NCBI RefSeq assembly: GCF_029167235.1
Contig: NZ_JARFTR010000207.1
Span: 30,704-94,703, forward strand
Length of the DNA stretch: 64,000 nt
Direction: 5' to 3'
DNA from: Kamptonema sp. UHCC 0994
Lineage (GTDB): Bacteria > Cyanobacteriota > Cyanobacteriia > Cyanobacteriales > Microcoleaceae
Part shown: one piece after another, positions 53,676 to 63,366 of the stretch
Numbering within the stretch: position 1 is the first letter of the stretch
How the letters are laid out: every line of letters starts with the position of its first letter
Translations under genes and position numbers: made by a program
Notes under the pieces: model-generated
The model's database searches: none
What the model was told of the DNA's origin: nothing
What the model saw: only the letters and a program-made list of their open reading frames with translations

Positions 53676-55725
53676 AAAAACTAAACTGCGTCCGCAAATT
53701 CCCCACATAAATAGTAGGGTTGTTGTCAAAATTATTAGCATTGCCAATCAAGTAAAATGCCGGGACAATCGCAATATTGTCACTAATTGGCAAATAGTAA
53801 GTAGCTTCAAATTCATATTGCGTACCACCGTTTCCACCACCAGATACCAAGAACTTGCGGCCGCCAGTAACATCAAACGGTACTAAAAATGATAGCGTTA
53901 ACAAAGCCCCCTGTTTGCCCAAATCTGGAAAAGCAACTCCCATTTGATAAGCTTGAGCTTTAATCGTACCATCCGGTCGATCGGTTCGGGGAAAAATATT
54001 AGTTCTGCCGTAACTATAGCGGCCAAAAAGACCAAAGTTGCGGGCAACTAGCCAGTCAAAATTGAAGACAAAAGTATCCGCCGTTGCGTTGCCAATTTTA
54101 CCGCCGTAACCATCATCAGCAACGCCATAAATCGGCTCTCCAATTGCACCACCCACTTGTCCTCCTACTTGCTGGATATTAGAGCGAGTGTAGAGAAAGC
54201 GTAAATTGGCGCGATTGCTAGGGCTAAATGCCAGTTCAATTGTTGCCGAATTTGTACCATTAAAAAAGCCTTTAGAAGGGTCAGAGGCGGAATTGAATAC
54301 CCCCGTCGGCAAAAATTCGTCACTTTCGCCTAGATAACCTAAACGCACCTTAAATCGACGACTGACATCCCATAAAGCTACAGCACCCGCACCGCGATCG
54401 ACTGCGTTTGATAAAGTGCTACCATTCGAGTTAAAGGTGCTAGCTCCATTCAAGAAAAACGTGAAAGCATTGTTGTCAAAATAGCGGTAAAAGTTGATAC
54501 GTGGCCCAACTACAACTTGCAAGCGATCGCTAAGCGGGAACTGGTAAAAAAGCTCTCGCAAAATAAATTCATTGGCATTAACACCCCCTGTCTGGTCAAG
54601 GAATGGAGTCCCAAATGTATTATAAAGACCCGCTGAGGCAAACTGATTTGCTGGCGAATCGCCATTACCAACAGCTAACTGCGTCACTAACTGATCTTTG
54701 CCTGTAAAAGAAGTAGTAAGCGTCAGCCAAACTAACTGACTAAAAGTAACTTCAGGGTCATCAACTTTCTGAACAACAGGTCGATTTGTAATCGGATCTC
54801 GACCCGCCGGTCTTAGTGCTAAAGGAGTGTCTGTATTCGTCGTTTCTACTCGGACACGCTTGTTCGCAGTTGCTCCAGTAACATTAAACCAAGCAAGACC
54901 GCTAAGTTTAGTTGTGGTTGAAAATTGGTTAGCTTCTAATTCCGCTGTCCGAGATTCTAAAGCGTCTACTCGTCCCCGGAGTGTTGCTAATTCGGCGGCA
55001 AATTCTTCTTGTAGCCGTTGTAGTGCGATTAAATCTTCTTTCGTGGCTAAATTGTTCGTTCCCCCTGCAATTAGCCGATTAACTTGGTCTAAACAAGCAT
55101 TTAAACCAGCGGCAAATTCGTAGCGAGTTAAAGCTCTATTGCCGCGAAAAGTGCCGTCGGGATAGCCAGCGATACAACCATAGCGTTCTACTAAAGATTG
55201 TAGGGCTTGAAATGCCCAATCTGTGGGTTGTACATCAGATAACTGAGAAACTGAGGTGACTTGAGCAAAGTCATTTTGATCGCCAAGGTCAGCAGCGCTA
55301 CCCGTTTCGGCTGGGAGATCGGGGATTCTTTTAACTTCAGCAATTACGGGAGATTGAGGGTTCAAAACTGGAGATTGAGACAACCACAAGGGATAGCCTT
55401 GATTAGGAATATCTGTCGTTGCGACTTCTTTTGTGGTTGTTGGAGGCGGTTGTGCTGCTGCTGTCGAAGATAATTCGCTTTCAGTAGTAGAGTTAATTTT
55501 TGCTACTTTGTCGTCTGTTGCTGCTACTTCTGGAACAGAGACAATGCGATCGCTCTGTGCTAATGCTACCTCTGGAAGTTTTGTTTCTGGAGTTGAGTTA
55601 TCCTGTAATTGAGCGATCGCGGTTGCTGGTATTGAAGCTATTCCCACACAACCCACCAGCATTGACAGCGAGAAAACGGGAGAAGCGGTTAATGTCGCTT
55701 TCCTAGCAGTTGTAAATTTATTCAT
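53674..55725 (-). CDS. SLH-domain outer membrane porin (OprB type)
   Basis: 683 residues. Signal peptide (FSLSMLVGCVGIASIPATAIAQ), a low-complexity stretch, one SLH domain (QPTDWAFQALQSLVERYGCIAGYPDGTFRGNRALTRYEFAAGLNACLDQVNRL), a short coiled coil (LATLRGRVDALESRTAELEANQF) and an OprB-like beta-barrel ending in a typical terminal Phe (NLRTQFSF). SLH binds the peptidoglycan-linked polymer and the barrel spans the outer membrane. Relatives are called iron-uptake or carbohydrate porins; the solute is unknown. Confidence 0.92.
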   Translation of the reverse strand: MNKFTTARKATLTASPVFSLSMLVGCVGIASIPATAIAQLQDNSTPETKLPEVALAQSDRIVSVPEVAATDDKVAKINSTTESELSSTAAAQPPPTTTKEVATTDIPNQGYPLWLSQSPVLNPQSPVIAEVKRIPDLPAETGSAADLGDQNDFAQVTSVSQLSDVQPTDWAFQALQSLVERYGCIAGYPDGTFRGNRALTRYEFAAGLNACLDQVNRLIAGGTNNLATKEDLIALQRLQEEFAAELATLRGRVDALESRTAELEANQFSTTTKLSGLAWFNVTGATANKRVRVETTNTDTPLALRPAGRDPITNRPVVQKVDDPEVTFSQLVWLTLTTSFTGKDQLVTQLAVGNGDSPANQFASAGLYNTFGTPFLDQTGGVNANEFILRELFYQFPLSDRLQVVVGPRINFYRYFDNNAFTFFLNGASTFNSNGSTLSNAVDRGAGAVALWDVSRRFKVRLGYLGESDEFLPTGVFNSASDPSKGFFNGTNSATIELAFSPSNRANLRFLYTRSNIQQVGGQVGGAIGEPIYGVADDGYGGKIGNATADTFVFNFDWLVARNFGLFGRYSYGRTNIFPRTDRPDGTIKAQAYQMGVAFPDLGKQGALLTLSFLVPFDVTGGRKFLVSGGGNGGTQYEFEATYYLPISDNIAIVPAFYLIGNANNFDNNPTIYVGNLRTQFSF

Positions 55726-55900
55726 TTTCCCTCACACCATTAATTCGATCTTTTCACCAGAATGATATTAACAGCAGAGCTGGATCGGATATGTAAAATT
55801 AGCGACATTCTCAGGATAATTAAAAATTAAAAGTTATAAATTCAAAAAATTGGATCTTCTAAATCATCAAATCTTGGCCTAATTCTAGCTTCTGCTTTAG

Positions 55901-55931
55901 CTGTAACTGAGAATTAAACCTCAAGTTACAG
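55901..55931 (-). terminator. hairpin after the first MscS-like gene
   Basis: Arms around CTGTAACT and AGTTACAG with a bulge and an 8-base loop. An identical copy is at 57623-57653. No U-run, so termination is uncertain. Confidence 0.4.
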
Positions 55932-55945
55932 CTAGAGGAGAAGGA

Positions 55946-57538
55946 TTACATCAAGTAGGATTGTCTCAGATGCCAAACCAAATCCTGACGCACTTCACTC
56001 TTGATCCGATTTCCACGCTCACAATGCTCTAGCTTGATGCTATCTACATAAAAGCGCACCGTTGTATCCCGACTTAGGTCTCCACCGACTTCATTCACCC
56101 AAATTTTCGGGTCTTGCCATTGATTTCGGGAACTCTTGAAACTCTCACTCATCCAAACTTGAAAGCTTTCCACCAAATCGTCTAATCGAGTTTCCATGCC
56201 AACAGGATTGTTGATCATCTGATATAATTTATTGATTTTTAGAATCAACAAATTAATTCTCTGTTCCCACTCCCTCGGTAATGCCACCAGATCCTCTTTA
56301 AACAAATCTGGGTCTTTTAGCCAGCATTGATACCAGATTCTCACCAAACCGATGAGTGTATTATTAGACGGATCGCTTTCACTTTCAACTAACCTGCTAC
56401 GCTTGCGCTTGTCCTGACGTTCAGCTTTTTTCTCCAAACCGATCGCTAGACAAATTTCTAAGAATTGTTTCTGGATTGCTCTAATTTCTTCTACATCTAA
56501 TCCTCCCTGTTCTGCGCCGGAAATAATCTCTGATAGTTGCTTCAGACCCATTTCTATTTTGAGAAGCATACGAGTAACATCTTGCTCAGCTAGCAATCGC
56601 ATCCGCCCAACTTCTCGCTTTAATTTCTGTTTAACTCCGCCTCCAGAGTGACCGTAGTAACTGTCAATTGCCTCAAGTTTGACCTCCAATTCTCCCATTG
56701 TATCGGGATGGGCAAGTACCACTTTTTCCATTAAAGATATCGCTCTTGCTGGATCGACATCACCTTTGATGGGAATGGAAATGGTGTAGTAATAGTGACT
56801 GGTGGGACGGCTGAGGTTAATAATGTTTTCACCTTGGAAAGTTGCATTAGGGATGTTAATCTCGGAGTGACTATCGATTAAGTACATAGTCGTTACACGC
56901 AGCCCAATTTTTTTGATGACTGCCCGCGAACCATCTGACAAAGCAACAACATCCCCGAAACTAAAAGGCGTATCAATCAACAGGACTAAGCCACTAAAAA
57001 AGTTGGCGAGGATGTCCTGTAATGCAAAACCGAGGATAAATGCTGCTCCCCCAATTGTTACTAGCAATCCTGATAGATCGAAACCTAATTGTTGTAAGGC
57101 TAGTAATCCACCAATAAAATAGGTGAAAAAGGGTAAAATGTTTTGCAGTATGGGTATTAAAACATCATCCCACATTGCTTCCGAGCGCTCGGCATACTGC
57201 TTGAGTGCATAGAGAACTACTTGGGTTAGAAGTTGAGCAATCCAATAAGTTCCTATTAAGAAACAAAGCGCTTTCAAAAGGTTTTTAATCAGATCTATTG
57301 CCAATGGTTGGCCGTTAAATTCCAGACTGGTTCCGAATTGGGTTAATAAAAAATTCAGCCCAACAAAACAGACGAGTAGAAGTATCGGGTCTCGTGAGAT
57401 ATTCAAGGCTACCAGTGGTAAATCCGTTGGTAGTCGGCGTAAAACTACGCGCAGCACTAAGAATAGGATATGCAAACCAACGATGGTGAGTCCTAGTATC
57501 CCAAAATTGGTGAGAAATGCTACAACACTAATTGACAT
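55946..57538 (-). CDS. MscS-family mechanosensitive channel-like protein, copy 1
   Basis: 530 residues. Three or more N-terminal membrane helices, then the MscS pore/beta-domain core LGFALQDILANFFSGLVLLIDTPFSFGDVVALSDG ... KIGLRVTTMYLIDSHSEINIPNATF, then a long helical cytoplasmic tail (about 270-530). Predicted to open under membrane tension. Nearly identical to the gene just upstream (57668-59260), differing mainly in residues about 55-95. Confidence 0.9.
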   Translation of the reverse strand: MSISVVAFLTNFGILGLTIVGLHILFLVLRVVLRRLPTDLPLVALNISRDPILLLVCFVGLNFLLTQFGTSLEFNGQPLAIDLIKNLLKALCFLIGTYWIAQLLTQVVLYALKQYAERSEAMWDDVLIPILQNILPFFTYFIGGLLALQQLGFDLSGLLVTIGGAAFILGFALQDILANFFSGLVLLIDTPFSFGDVVALSDGSRAVIKKIGLRVTTMYLIDSHSEINIPNATFQGENIINLSRPTSHYYYTISIPIKGDVDPARAISLMEKVVLAHPDTMGELEVKLEAIDSYYGHSGGGVKQKLKREVGRMRLLAEQDVTRMLLKIEMGLKQLSEIISGAEQGGLDVEEIRAIQKQFLEICLAIGLEKKAERQDKRKRSRLVESESDPSNNTLIGLVRIWYQCWLKDPDLFKEDLVALPREWEQRINLLILKINKLYQMINNPVGMETRLDDLVESFQVWMSESFKSSRNQWQDPKIWVNEVGGDLSRDTTVRFYVDSIKLEHCERGNRIKSEVRQDLVWHLRQSYLM

Positions 57539-57622
57539 CTAATTACCCTCCAATTACGATCGAACTTTAAATTTGAATTTTTACCAGTAGAATTCAATCA
57601 AAATCAAACAAATGATAGTGGG

Positions 57623-57653
57623 CTGTAACTGAGAATTAAACCTCAAGTTACAG
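57623..57653 (-). terminator. hairpin after the second MscS-like gene
   Basis: Same sequence as 55901-55931; it was duplicated together with the gene. Confidence 0.4.
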
Positions 57654-57667
57654 CTAGAGGAGAAGGA

Positions 57668-59260
57668 TTACATCAAGTAGGATTGTCTCAGATGCCAAAC
57701 CAAATCCTGACGCACTTCACTCTTGACCCGATTTCCACGCTCACAATGCTCTAGCTTGATGCTATCTACATAAAAGCGTACCGTTGTCTCCCGACTTTGG
57801 TCTCCACTGACTTCATTCACCCAAATTTTCGGGTCTTGCCATTGATTTCGGGAACTCTTGAAACTCTCACTCATCCAAACTTGAAAGCTTTCCACCAAAT
57901 CGTCTAATCGAGTTTCCATGCCAACAGGATTGTTGATCATCTGATATAATTTATTGATTTTTAGAATCAACAAATTAATTCTCTGTTCCCACTCCCTCGG
58001 TAATGTCACCAGATCCTCTTTAAACAAATCTGGGTCTTTTAGCCAGCATTGATACCAGATTCTCACTAGACCAATGAGGTTATTATTAGAGGGAACACCT
58101 CCTATTTCAACTAACTTGCTACGCTTGCGCTTGTCCTGACGTTCGGCTCTTCTCTCCAAACCGATGGCTAGAGAAATTTCTAAGAATTGTTTCTGGATTG
58201 TTCTAATTTCTTCTGCATCTAATCCTCCCTGTTCTGCGCCGGAAATAATATCTGATAGTTGTTTCAGACTCATTTCTATTTTGAGGAGCATACGGGTGAC
58301 TTCTTGCTCGGCTAGCAATCGCATTACCCCAACTTCCCGCTTTAACTTTTGTTTAACTCCGGCTCCAGAATAACCATAGTAACGTTCAATTGCTTCAAGT
58401 TTTTGCTCCAGTTCTCCCATTGTATCGGGATGAGCAAGTACCACTTTTTCCATTAAAGATATGGCTCTTGCTGGATCGACATCACCTTTGATGGGAATAG
58501 AAATAGTGTAGTAATAGTGACTGGTTGGACGGCTGAGGTTAACAATGTTTTGGCTTTGAAAAGCCGCATTCGGTATGTAGATTTCGGAGTGACTATCAAT
58601 TAAATACATACTTGTTAAACGCAGACCAATTTTTTTGATGACTGCCCGCGAACCATCTGGCAGAGCAACAACATCCCCGAAACTAAAAGGCGTATCAATC
58701 AACAGCACTAAGCCACTAAAAAAGTTGGCGAGGATGTCCTTCAAGGCAAAACCGAGGATAAATGCTGCGCCCCCAATTGTTACTAGGAAACCCGATAGAT
58801 CGAAACCCAATTGTTGTAAGGCTAGCAATCCACCAATAAAATAGGTGAAAAATGGCAGGATGTTTTGCAGTATGGGTACTAAAACATCATCCCACATTGC
58901 TTCCGAACGCTCGGCATACTGTTTGAGTGCATAGAGAACTACTTGGGTTAGAAGTTGAGCAATCCAATAAGTTCCTATTAAGAAACAAAGTGAACTTAGA
59001 CCTCTCTGGATTAACTCGATCGTTACTGGCTGGACATTCAATTCCAGACTGGTTTTCAATTCTGTTAATAATAAATTCAGCCCGACGAAGCAGACGAGCA
59101 GAAGTACGGGGCCCCGTGAGATATTCAAGGCTACCAGTGGTAAATCTGTTGGTAGTCGGCGTAAAACTACGCGCAGCACCAAGAATAAGATATACAAACC
59201 AACTATGGTAAGTCCTAGTATCCCAAAATTGCTGAGAAATGCTACAGCACTACTTGACAT
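57668..59260 (-). CDS. MscS-family mechanosensitive channel-like protein, copy 2
   Basis: 530 residues, the same length as copy 1 and collinear with it at a constant offset of 1,722 bp. Core LGFALKDILANFFSGLVLLI ... YLIDSHSEIYIPNAAF. The substitutions cluster in the membrane part (LLLTELKTSLELNVQPVTIELIQRGLSSLC against LLLTQFGTSLEFNGQPLAIDLIKNLLKALC), while the C-terminal 100 residues are almost unchanged, which suggests gene conversion at the 3' end. Confidence 0.9.
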   Translation of the reverse strand: MSSSAVAFLSNFGILGLTIVGLYILFLVLRVVLRRLPTDLPLVALNISRGPVLLLVCFVGLNLLLTELKTSLELNVQPVTIELIQRGLSSLCFLIGTYWIAQLLTQVVLYALKQYAERSEAMWDDVLVPILQNILPFFTYFIGGLLALQQLGFDLSGFLVTIGGAAFILGFALKDILANFFSGLVLLIDTPFSFGDVVALPDGSRAVIKKIGLRLTSMYLIDSHSEIYIPNAAFQSQNIVNLSRPTSHYYYTISIPIKGDVDPARAISLMEKVVLAHPDTMGELEQKLEAIERYYGYSGAGVKQKLKREVGVMRLLAEQEVTRMLLKIEMSLKQLSDIISGAEQGGLDAEEIRTIQKQFLEISLAIGLERRAERQDKRKRSKLVEIGGVPSNNNLIGLVRIWYQCWLKDPDLFKEDLVTLPREWEQRINLLILKINKLYQMINNPVGMETRLDDLVESFQVWMSESFKSSRNQWQDPKIWVNEVSGDQSRETTVRFYVDSIKLEHCERGNRVKSEVRQDLVWHLRQSYLM

Positions 59261-59943
59261 TTAATTTCTCTCCAATTGTGATGGAACGTTGAAGCTGTTT
59301 TAACTTTGTTATCAGTTTGAGAGGCTATTTGTAACAAAAATTGTTGTTGAGACAATCATTATAGCTGTATCATTGACACCTCCCTTAACTTATCTTTTTG
59401 TTTCTTGTTAGTTTGAGTCCCTAATTTTAGGTTTAGATACCTAAATCCTGTTCACTTCTTGAATCAAGGCTTGCTGATTCCCAAGTCTTAGTTTTACTAC
59501 ATTAATCGTATTTTTTGAGCTTGCAATCGCTTGGGTGATTTTAGGCAATTACGTCGGCTGGCGTTCGATTGTTGTTTTGACTACATTTGAGTTGCTCGCC
59601 ATGACTTCTACTATTCATACCCTGCCACCAGTTTTTATACCTTGCCGCGCGATCGCCGAGTCCATTCCCTAAGTCCTGACCATTTGGGGACAAAAGCTGT
59701 GAAGCCTTGAACACAGGGATGGAGAAGACATTGATACCATAATAACACCAACATTAGGGACTATTTTGAGTTACTTAACAAAAGAATAAGATTTTCTGGC
59801 GGCGATCGCACACGAAATCATTTTGCACCGCTCTCAATGGTTGATGTTCTAAAATTGGGAGATAAGCTAAAAAGCATTCTGATTCATGCGACACAGCCCC
59901 CATACAATGCGAGATATCCTAGTAGAGACTAAAGGTCATAACC
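59261..59943. other. 680-bp gene-free region
   Basis: AT-rich with HIP1 motifs near 59650 and 59803. Two runs shorter than 30 codons start with ATG but lack coding character. No repeat, tRNA or terminator recognised. Confidence 0.6.
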
Positions 59944-60174
59944 ATGCAAACTCTCCCACAAACTGATAGGAAGCATCTCAGCCATGATGCCGCATTGATG
60001 TTGTTAGCAGTGTTACCGGAGCGCATCCGCGATGCTTATATGAATCATGCCAAACAGATTGATTACTCCATCGAAATGGTATTGGAAATGGCACTAGCTG
60101 ACTTCCTTGACCCTGATTCATTGACATTTACAGACTGTAAGCCTCAGATCGGTTTACCTCTAAAGGAAGACTAG
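59944..60174 (+). CDS. small protein, function unknown
   Basis: 76 residues: HLSHDAALMLLAVLPERIRDAYMNHAKQIDYSIEMVLEMALADFLDPDSLTF. Helical, with an AAAGG ribosome-binding site about ten bases before the ATG. The middle part (IDYSIEMVLEMALADFLD) could be the helices of an RHH-type fold without the strand. No family named. Confidence 0.6.
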   Translation: MQTLPQTDRKHLSHDAALMLLAVLPERIRDAYMNHAKQIDYSIEMVLEMALADFLDPDSLTFTDCKPQIGLPLKED

Positions 60175-60229
60175 GTTGCACGATCGGGAATTGGAGGGCG
60201 ATCGCTCATCTGGTTCGACCGCGCTGTAT

Positions 60230-60499
60230 CTATTGCCCCCAAAGCACTCTCTGGATGCTAATATCCTCTGGATTAACTTCGATAATTAAATCCCCACCTC
60301 GTCGCCCAATATAATCTTTTGCCCCATAGTTCACTCGCCATACCCAGCTATCATTCTGAGGATACTGCGTCAGGCTGATGATGCTTTGCATTGCATCAAT
60401 ATTCAACTCACGGGCACGTTTATTAGCAGCCGCGATCGCACGAGCAATTGCAACGGCAATATCATCTTGAAGCACATCTGAACTCAATGTTGCACTCAT
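60230..60499 (-). CDS. small protein, function unknown (alpha-beta)
   Basis: 89 residues: an N-terminal helix (IAVAIARAIAAANKRARELN) and a C-terminal strand region (WVWRVNYGAKDYIGRRGGDLIIEVNPEDISIQRVLWGQ). It begins 16 bp after the next gene's stop, so the two are likely co-transcribed. Family not recognised. Confidence 0.6.
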   Translation of the reverse strand: MSATLSSDVLQDDIAVAIARAIAAANKRARELNIDAMQSIISLTQYPQNDSWVWRVNYGAKDYIGRRGGDLIIEVNPEDISIQRVLWGQ

Positions 60500-60515
60500 A
60501 ATTAGCTTCCACTTT

Positions 60516-60704
60516 TCAACCTAGAATGATAAATGTATCCGAAATCTCACTTACTTGTCCATTCGGTGCAATTAGATAGATTTTTGCTTGCGAAATCACA
60601 AACTCTCCTACGTAAGAGGCTCCCTTTAAATCGGGAGCGATCGTAATTTGGGGAAGATAAGGGCGATACTTGTGGCTGCCTAGGCCTACGCGGGATGTGG
60701 GCAA
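60516..60704 (-). CDS. small open frame upstream of the 89-aa gene, start uncertain
   Basis: 62 residues from a TTG at 60704. The part YRPYLPQITIAPDLKGASYVGEFVISQAKIYLIAPNGQVSEISDTFIILG reads like a beta-rich protein. The first ten residues come from a repeat (CGCGTAGGCCTAGGCAGCC), so the original N-terminus may be lost. Possibly a truncated gene. Confidence 0.45.
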   Translation of the reverse strand: MPTSRVGLGSHKYRPYLPQITIAPDLKGASYVGEFVISQAKIYLIAPNGQVSEISDTFIILG

Positions 60705-60756
60705 AATAACTCAAATAGAAGTTATCATAAAAAGCAGCAATTTTGGAAAAAAATTT

Positions 60757-61143
60757 ATGAGTACGCAGCAATGGGATGACGCTCGGCTAGATCGTCTAGC
60801 TAATTCGATAGAAAGTTTAACCAACCGGGTAGATAGTATCGCGATCGCGACTGAGAATAACAATCGCTTGATAGAAAGTAATGCTCGTGCGATTCAAGGT
60901 TTAGGAAACCGGGTAGATAGTATCGCGATCGCGACTGAGAATAACAATCGCTTGATAGAGAGTAATGCTCGTGTGATTCAATCGTTAGCAAATGTGGCAG
61001 CAGAGGCAAGGGAAGAAAGGCAGCAAATCTTACAAGTAATTGCACAACACCAAGAGGAAATTCGTGGTCTTCAAACAGAAAATCGTCGGATTCTTGATAT
61101 TCTATTAAATCAGCGCGATCGGGGAGATAATCCTACTGCTTAA
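60757..61143 (+). CDS. coiled-coil protein with a duplicated 28-residue unit
   Basis: 128 residues from the ATG at 60757; an earlier in-frame start (60670) adds residues that overlap the divergent gene. Entire length predicted coiled coil: ...NRVDSIAIATENNNRLIESNARAIQGLG, repeated as NRVDSIAIATENNNRLIESNARVIQSLA, then a long helix (EAREERQQILQVIAQHQEEIRGLQTENRRIL). Two copies of an 84-bp unit carry identical HIP1-containing sequence. Similar coiled-coil proteins are common in cyanobacteria; function unknown. Confidence 0.7.
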   Translation: MSTQQWDDARLDRLANSIESLTNRVDSIAIATENNNRLIESNARAIQGLGNRVDSIAIATENNNRLIESNARVIQSLANVAAEAREERQQILQVIAQHQEEIRGLQTENRRILDILLNQRDRGDNPTA

Positions 61144-61341
61144 TTCAATCAGAAAGTAGGGCGATGCCTGCGGCTGGCTACGCCTACGCAGTTTAGGAAA
61201 GAGAGGGCGATCGATCGCCTATCAATAAAAAAAAAAGGGCGATCGCATCCCTACTCCCTTATCGATCGCTATCAATAAAAAAGTAAGGGGCGATCGCATT
61301 CACCCTTCATCAACTGCCCACTATCATCCCAACTCAGAGTT

Positions 61342-61689
61342 TCAAATCATAGTTGCTATGACTTCCATAAGTTCAGTCAGATTTACTGTTACTGTGCCCA
61401 AGGGAGTATCAACTCCAAACTTTAGTTTGCTGGGATCGGGGTGGCGAGGATCGATCTCGCCAGTAGCATGGGTTGTCAAGCTGTAAGTAGTGATGTTTTT
61501 ATTTCCATTAAAGGGAATGTGAATAGTTGTGACTTGCCTATGTCGAATTTGGACATCGTAGCTTAAGATACCGCTGTCGCTCAGCTCTAGGTTTTTTATT
61601 TCTGAATCACCATCATTGCCAATACAGATTGAGTCAAAGTAATTTTCTAAAGCACTAGCAATTCCTGTACCACGTAAATCTTTTGGCAT
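61342..61689 (-). CDS. protein of unknown function with beta-strand repeats
   Basis: 115 residues: a short helix (RGTGIASALENYFDSIC), then alternating strands (GILSYDVQIRHRQVTTIHIPF, ITTYSLTTHATGEIDPRHPDPSKLKFGVDTPLGTVTVNLTELMEV). Good GGAGGTAC ribosome-binding sequence just upstream on the minus strand. No family recognised. Separated from the coiled-coil gene by a HIP1-rich gap that contains two copies of TATCAATAAAAAA-like sequence. Confidence 0.6.
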   Translation of the reverse strand: MPKDLRGTGIASALENYFDSICIGNDGDSEIKNLELSDSGILSYDVQIRHRQVTTIHIPFNGNKNITTYSLTTHATGEIDPRHPDPSKLKFGVDTPLGTVTVNLTELMEVIATMI

Positions 61690-61909
61690 TGTACCTCCCA
61701 GGTATAACTATTTATTCAACCGCTGGATGTAGGATAATACTCTTGGTCGGCTTATCCGCACATCTGTGAGTTACTACAGTCATAAACCAAGCCCGATCGC
61801 TTTGTCAGTCGGATCAACATCGGAACTTTTCCCCAAACAATTCCTGATTTGTCGGAAAAATGTCGGAAGATCGGATAGAATGGAAAAACCCCACCTATCT
61901 AACCGATCT

Positions 61910-63298
61910 ATGGACATTGCAGAAGCATTAAAACTCGCGGATGAACTGCTTTTTACGCATACAGGCGATCGCTTAGACTCTCTGCAAGAAACAATACTTA
62001 AAGGTACATTACAAGGTGAAAAATACAGTGAAATTGCTTCGGAAAACCATTTAAGTGAAGGTCATGTTCGAGATACAGCAGCGGAATTATGGCAAAATTT
62101 ATCGGATGTTTTAGGAGAAGATATTAATAAATTAAATGCACGGAATATTTTAGAAAAAATTATTATCTCTAATAGCGGCTCAATAGGAGATTTTATTAGC
62201 GGCTATAAAGTAAGTATTTGTTCAGAACGAAGGCGATCCTCTAAATCTCCTCCCCTATCCAAGCCAACTGAAAACAAACCCTACCTAGACATAGATACTG
62301 CCCCAGAAATCACCACTTTTTACGGACGAAATGATGAATTAAATACTTTAAAAAACTGGCTAATTCAAGAACGGTTCCGCATCATTACCTTAGTTGGGAT
62401 TATAGGCATTGGCAAAACGACGCTTGCTATCAAACTAATTGAAGAAGTCCAAACGCAATTTGAATATATTTTTTATCGCAGTCTCCTGTATCGCCCTACC
62501 ATCGATAATTTTTTAACAGACTTAGTGCAAAGCTTTGTCTGTTCTCCCATTATTCCCAATACTCTCGATCGCAAAGTCGATCTATTGCTTAAATTTTTTC
62601 GCAAACATCGATGTTTGATTATTATAGATGACGTGCAGATGTTATTTGAAACAGGAGAACTTGCGGGTCAATATCGAGTAGAATTTGAGGCATATTATCT
62701 GTTGTTTAAACAAATTGCTGAGTTGTCTCATGCAAGTAGTTTGTTGTTAATTACTAGTGAACAACCAGAAGATGCGATCGCAAATCGTCATAAATTCACC
62801 CGTTGTTTAAAACTTACAGGTTTGGGAGAATCCGCTAAACAAATATTAAGAGATAAACAACTGTCAGACGAGCCAATGTGGGATACTTTGATTGAAAAGT
62901 ATCAAGGTCATCCTTTATGGCTAGAAATGACAGCAACGATGATTCAAGAATTATTTGCCGGAAGCCTGACCGAATTTTTATCTTATCCGTCATCAATATT
63001 GAGTAATGAAATTGTATCTCAACTTAATCGAGTATGGGTGAGGTTAACAGAATCGGAAAAGCAGATCGTGAATTATTTAGCTAAACAAGAAAAAGCTGTA
63101 ACTTTGAGCCAGGTTTTACAGGAAATGTCCGATTATACTCCAGAGATAATATTGAATGCAATTCAATCGCTGAAAAGACGTTGTTTTTTAGAAGATAATC
63201 GGAATGACGAATGCCTACGAGAGGCTACGCCAACGCCCTCTTTGTTAAAACTAGATAGGACTTTAGAAGCTTATGTGCATAAGCACAATTCCTGTTAA
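61910..63298 (+). CDS. STAND (NB-ARC) ATPase with vMAP N-terminal HTH
   Basis: About 462 residues from the ATG at 61910 (MDIAEALKLADELLFTHTG); earlier in-frame ATGs at 61766 and 61880 add sequence with no family counterpart. N-terminal vWA-MoxR-associated HTH domain (LQETILKGTLQGEKYSEIASENHLSEGHVRDTAAELW), then NB-ARC ATPase: FYGRNDELNTLKNWL, Walker A GIIGIGKTTLA, Walker B CLIIIDDVQ, RNBS/GLPL-like YQGHPLWLEMTATMIQ, and a winged-helix (VWVRLTESEKQIVNYLAKQ). Unlike relatives it has no WD40 or TPR sensor at the C-terminus. The last 30 residues include a repeat-derived segment (CLREATPTPS). Confidence 0.85.
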   Translation: MDIAEALKLADELLFTHTGDRLDSLQETILKGTLQGEKYSEIASENHLSEGHVRDTAAELWQNLSDVLGEDINKLNARNILEKIIISNSGSIGDFISGYKVSICSERRRSSKSPPLSKPTENKPYLDIDTAPEITTFYGRNDELNTLKNWLIQERFRIITLVGIIGIGKTTLAIKLIEEVQTQFEYIFYRSLLYRPTIDNFLTDLVQSFVCSPIIPNTLDRKVDLLLKFFRKHRCLIIIDDVQMLFETGELAGQYRVEFEAYYLLFKQIAELSHASSLLLITSEQPEDAIANRHKFTRCLKLTGLGESAKQILRDKQLSDEPMWDTLIEKYQGHPLWLEMTATMIQELFAGSLTEFLSYPSSILSNEIVSQLNRVWVRLTESEKQIVNYLAKQEKAVTLSQVLQEMSDYTPEIILNAIQSLKRRCFLEDNRNDECLREATPTPSLLKLDRTLEAYVHKHNSC

Positions 63299-63366
63299 GG
63301 TAAGCGCTGCTATCATCTCTACCAATGAGGAAAAATATCGTTAACCAGCAACGCCTACCTTACCTA

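Noticed and set aside
60547..60771. 74-codon minus-strand frame
   Set aside because: Overlaps the 60516-60704 frame in another phase; translation is Arg/Ser-rich and less protein-like.
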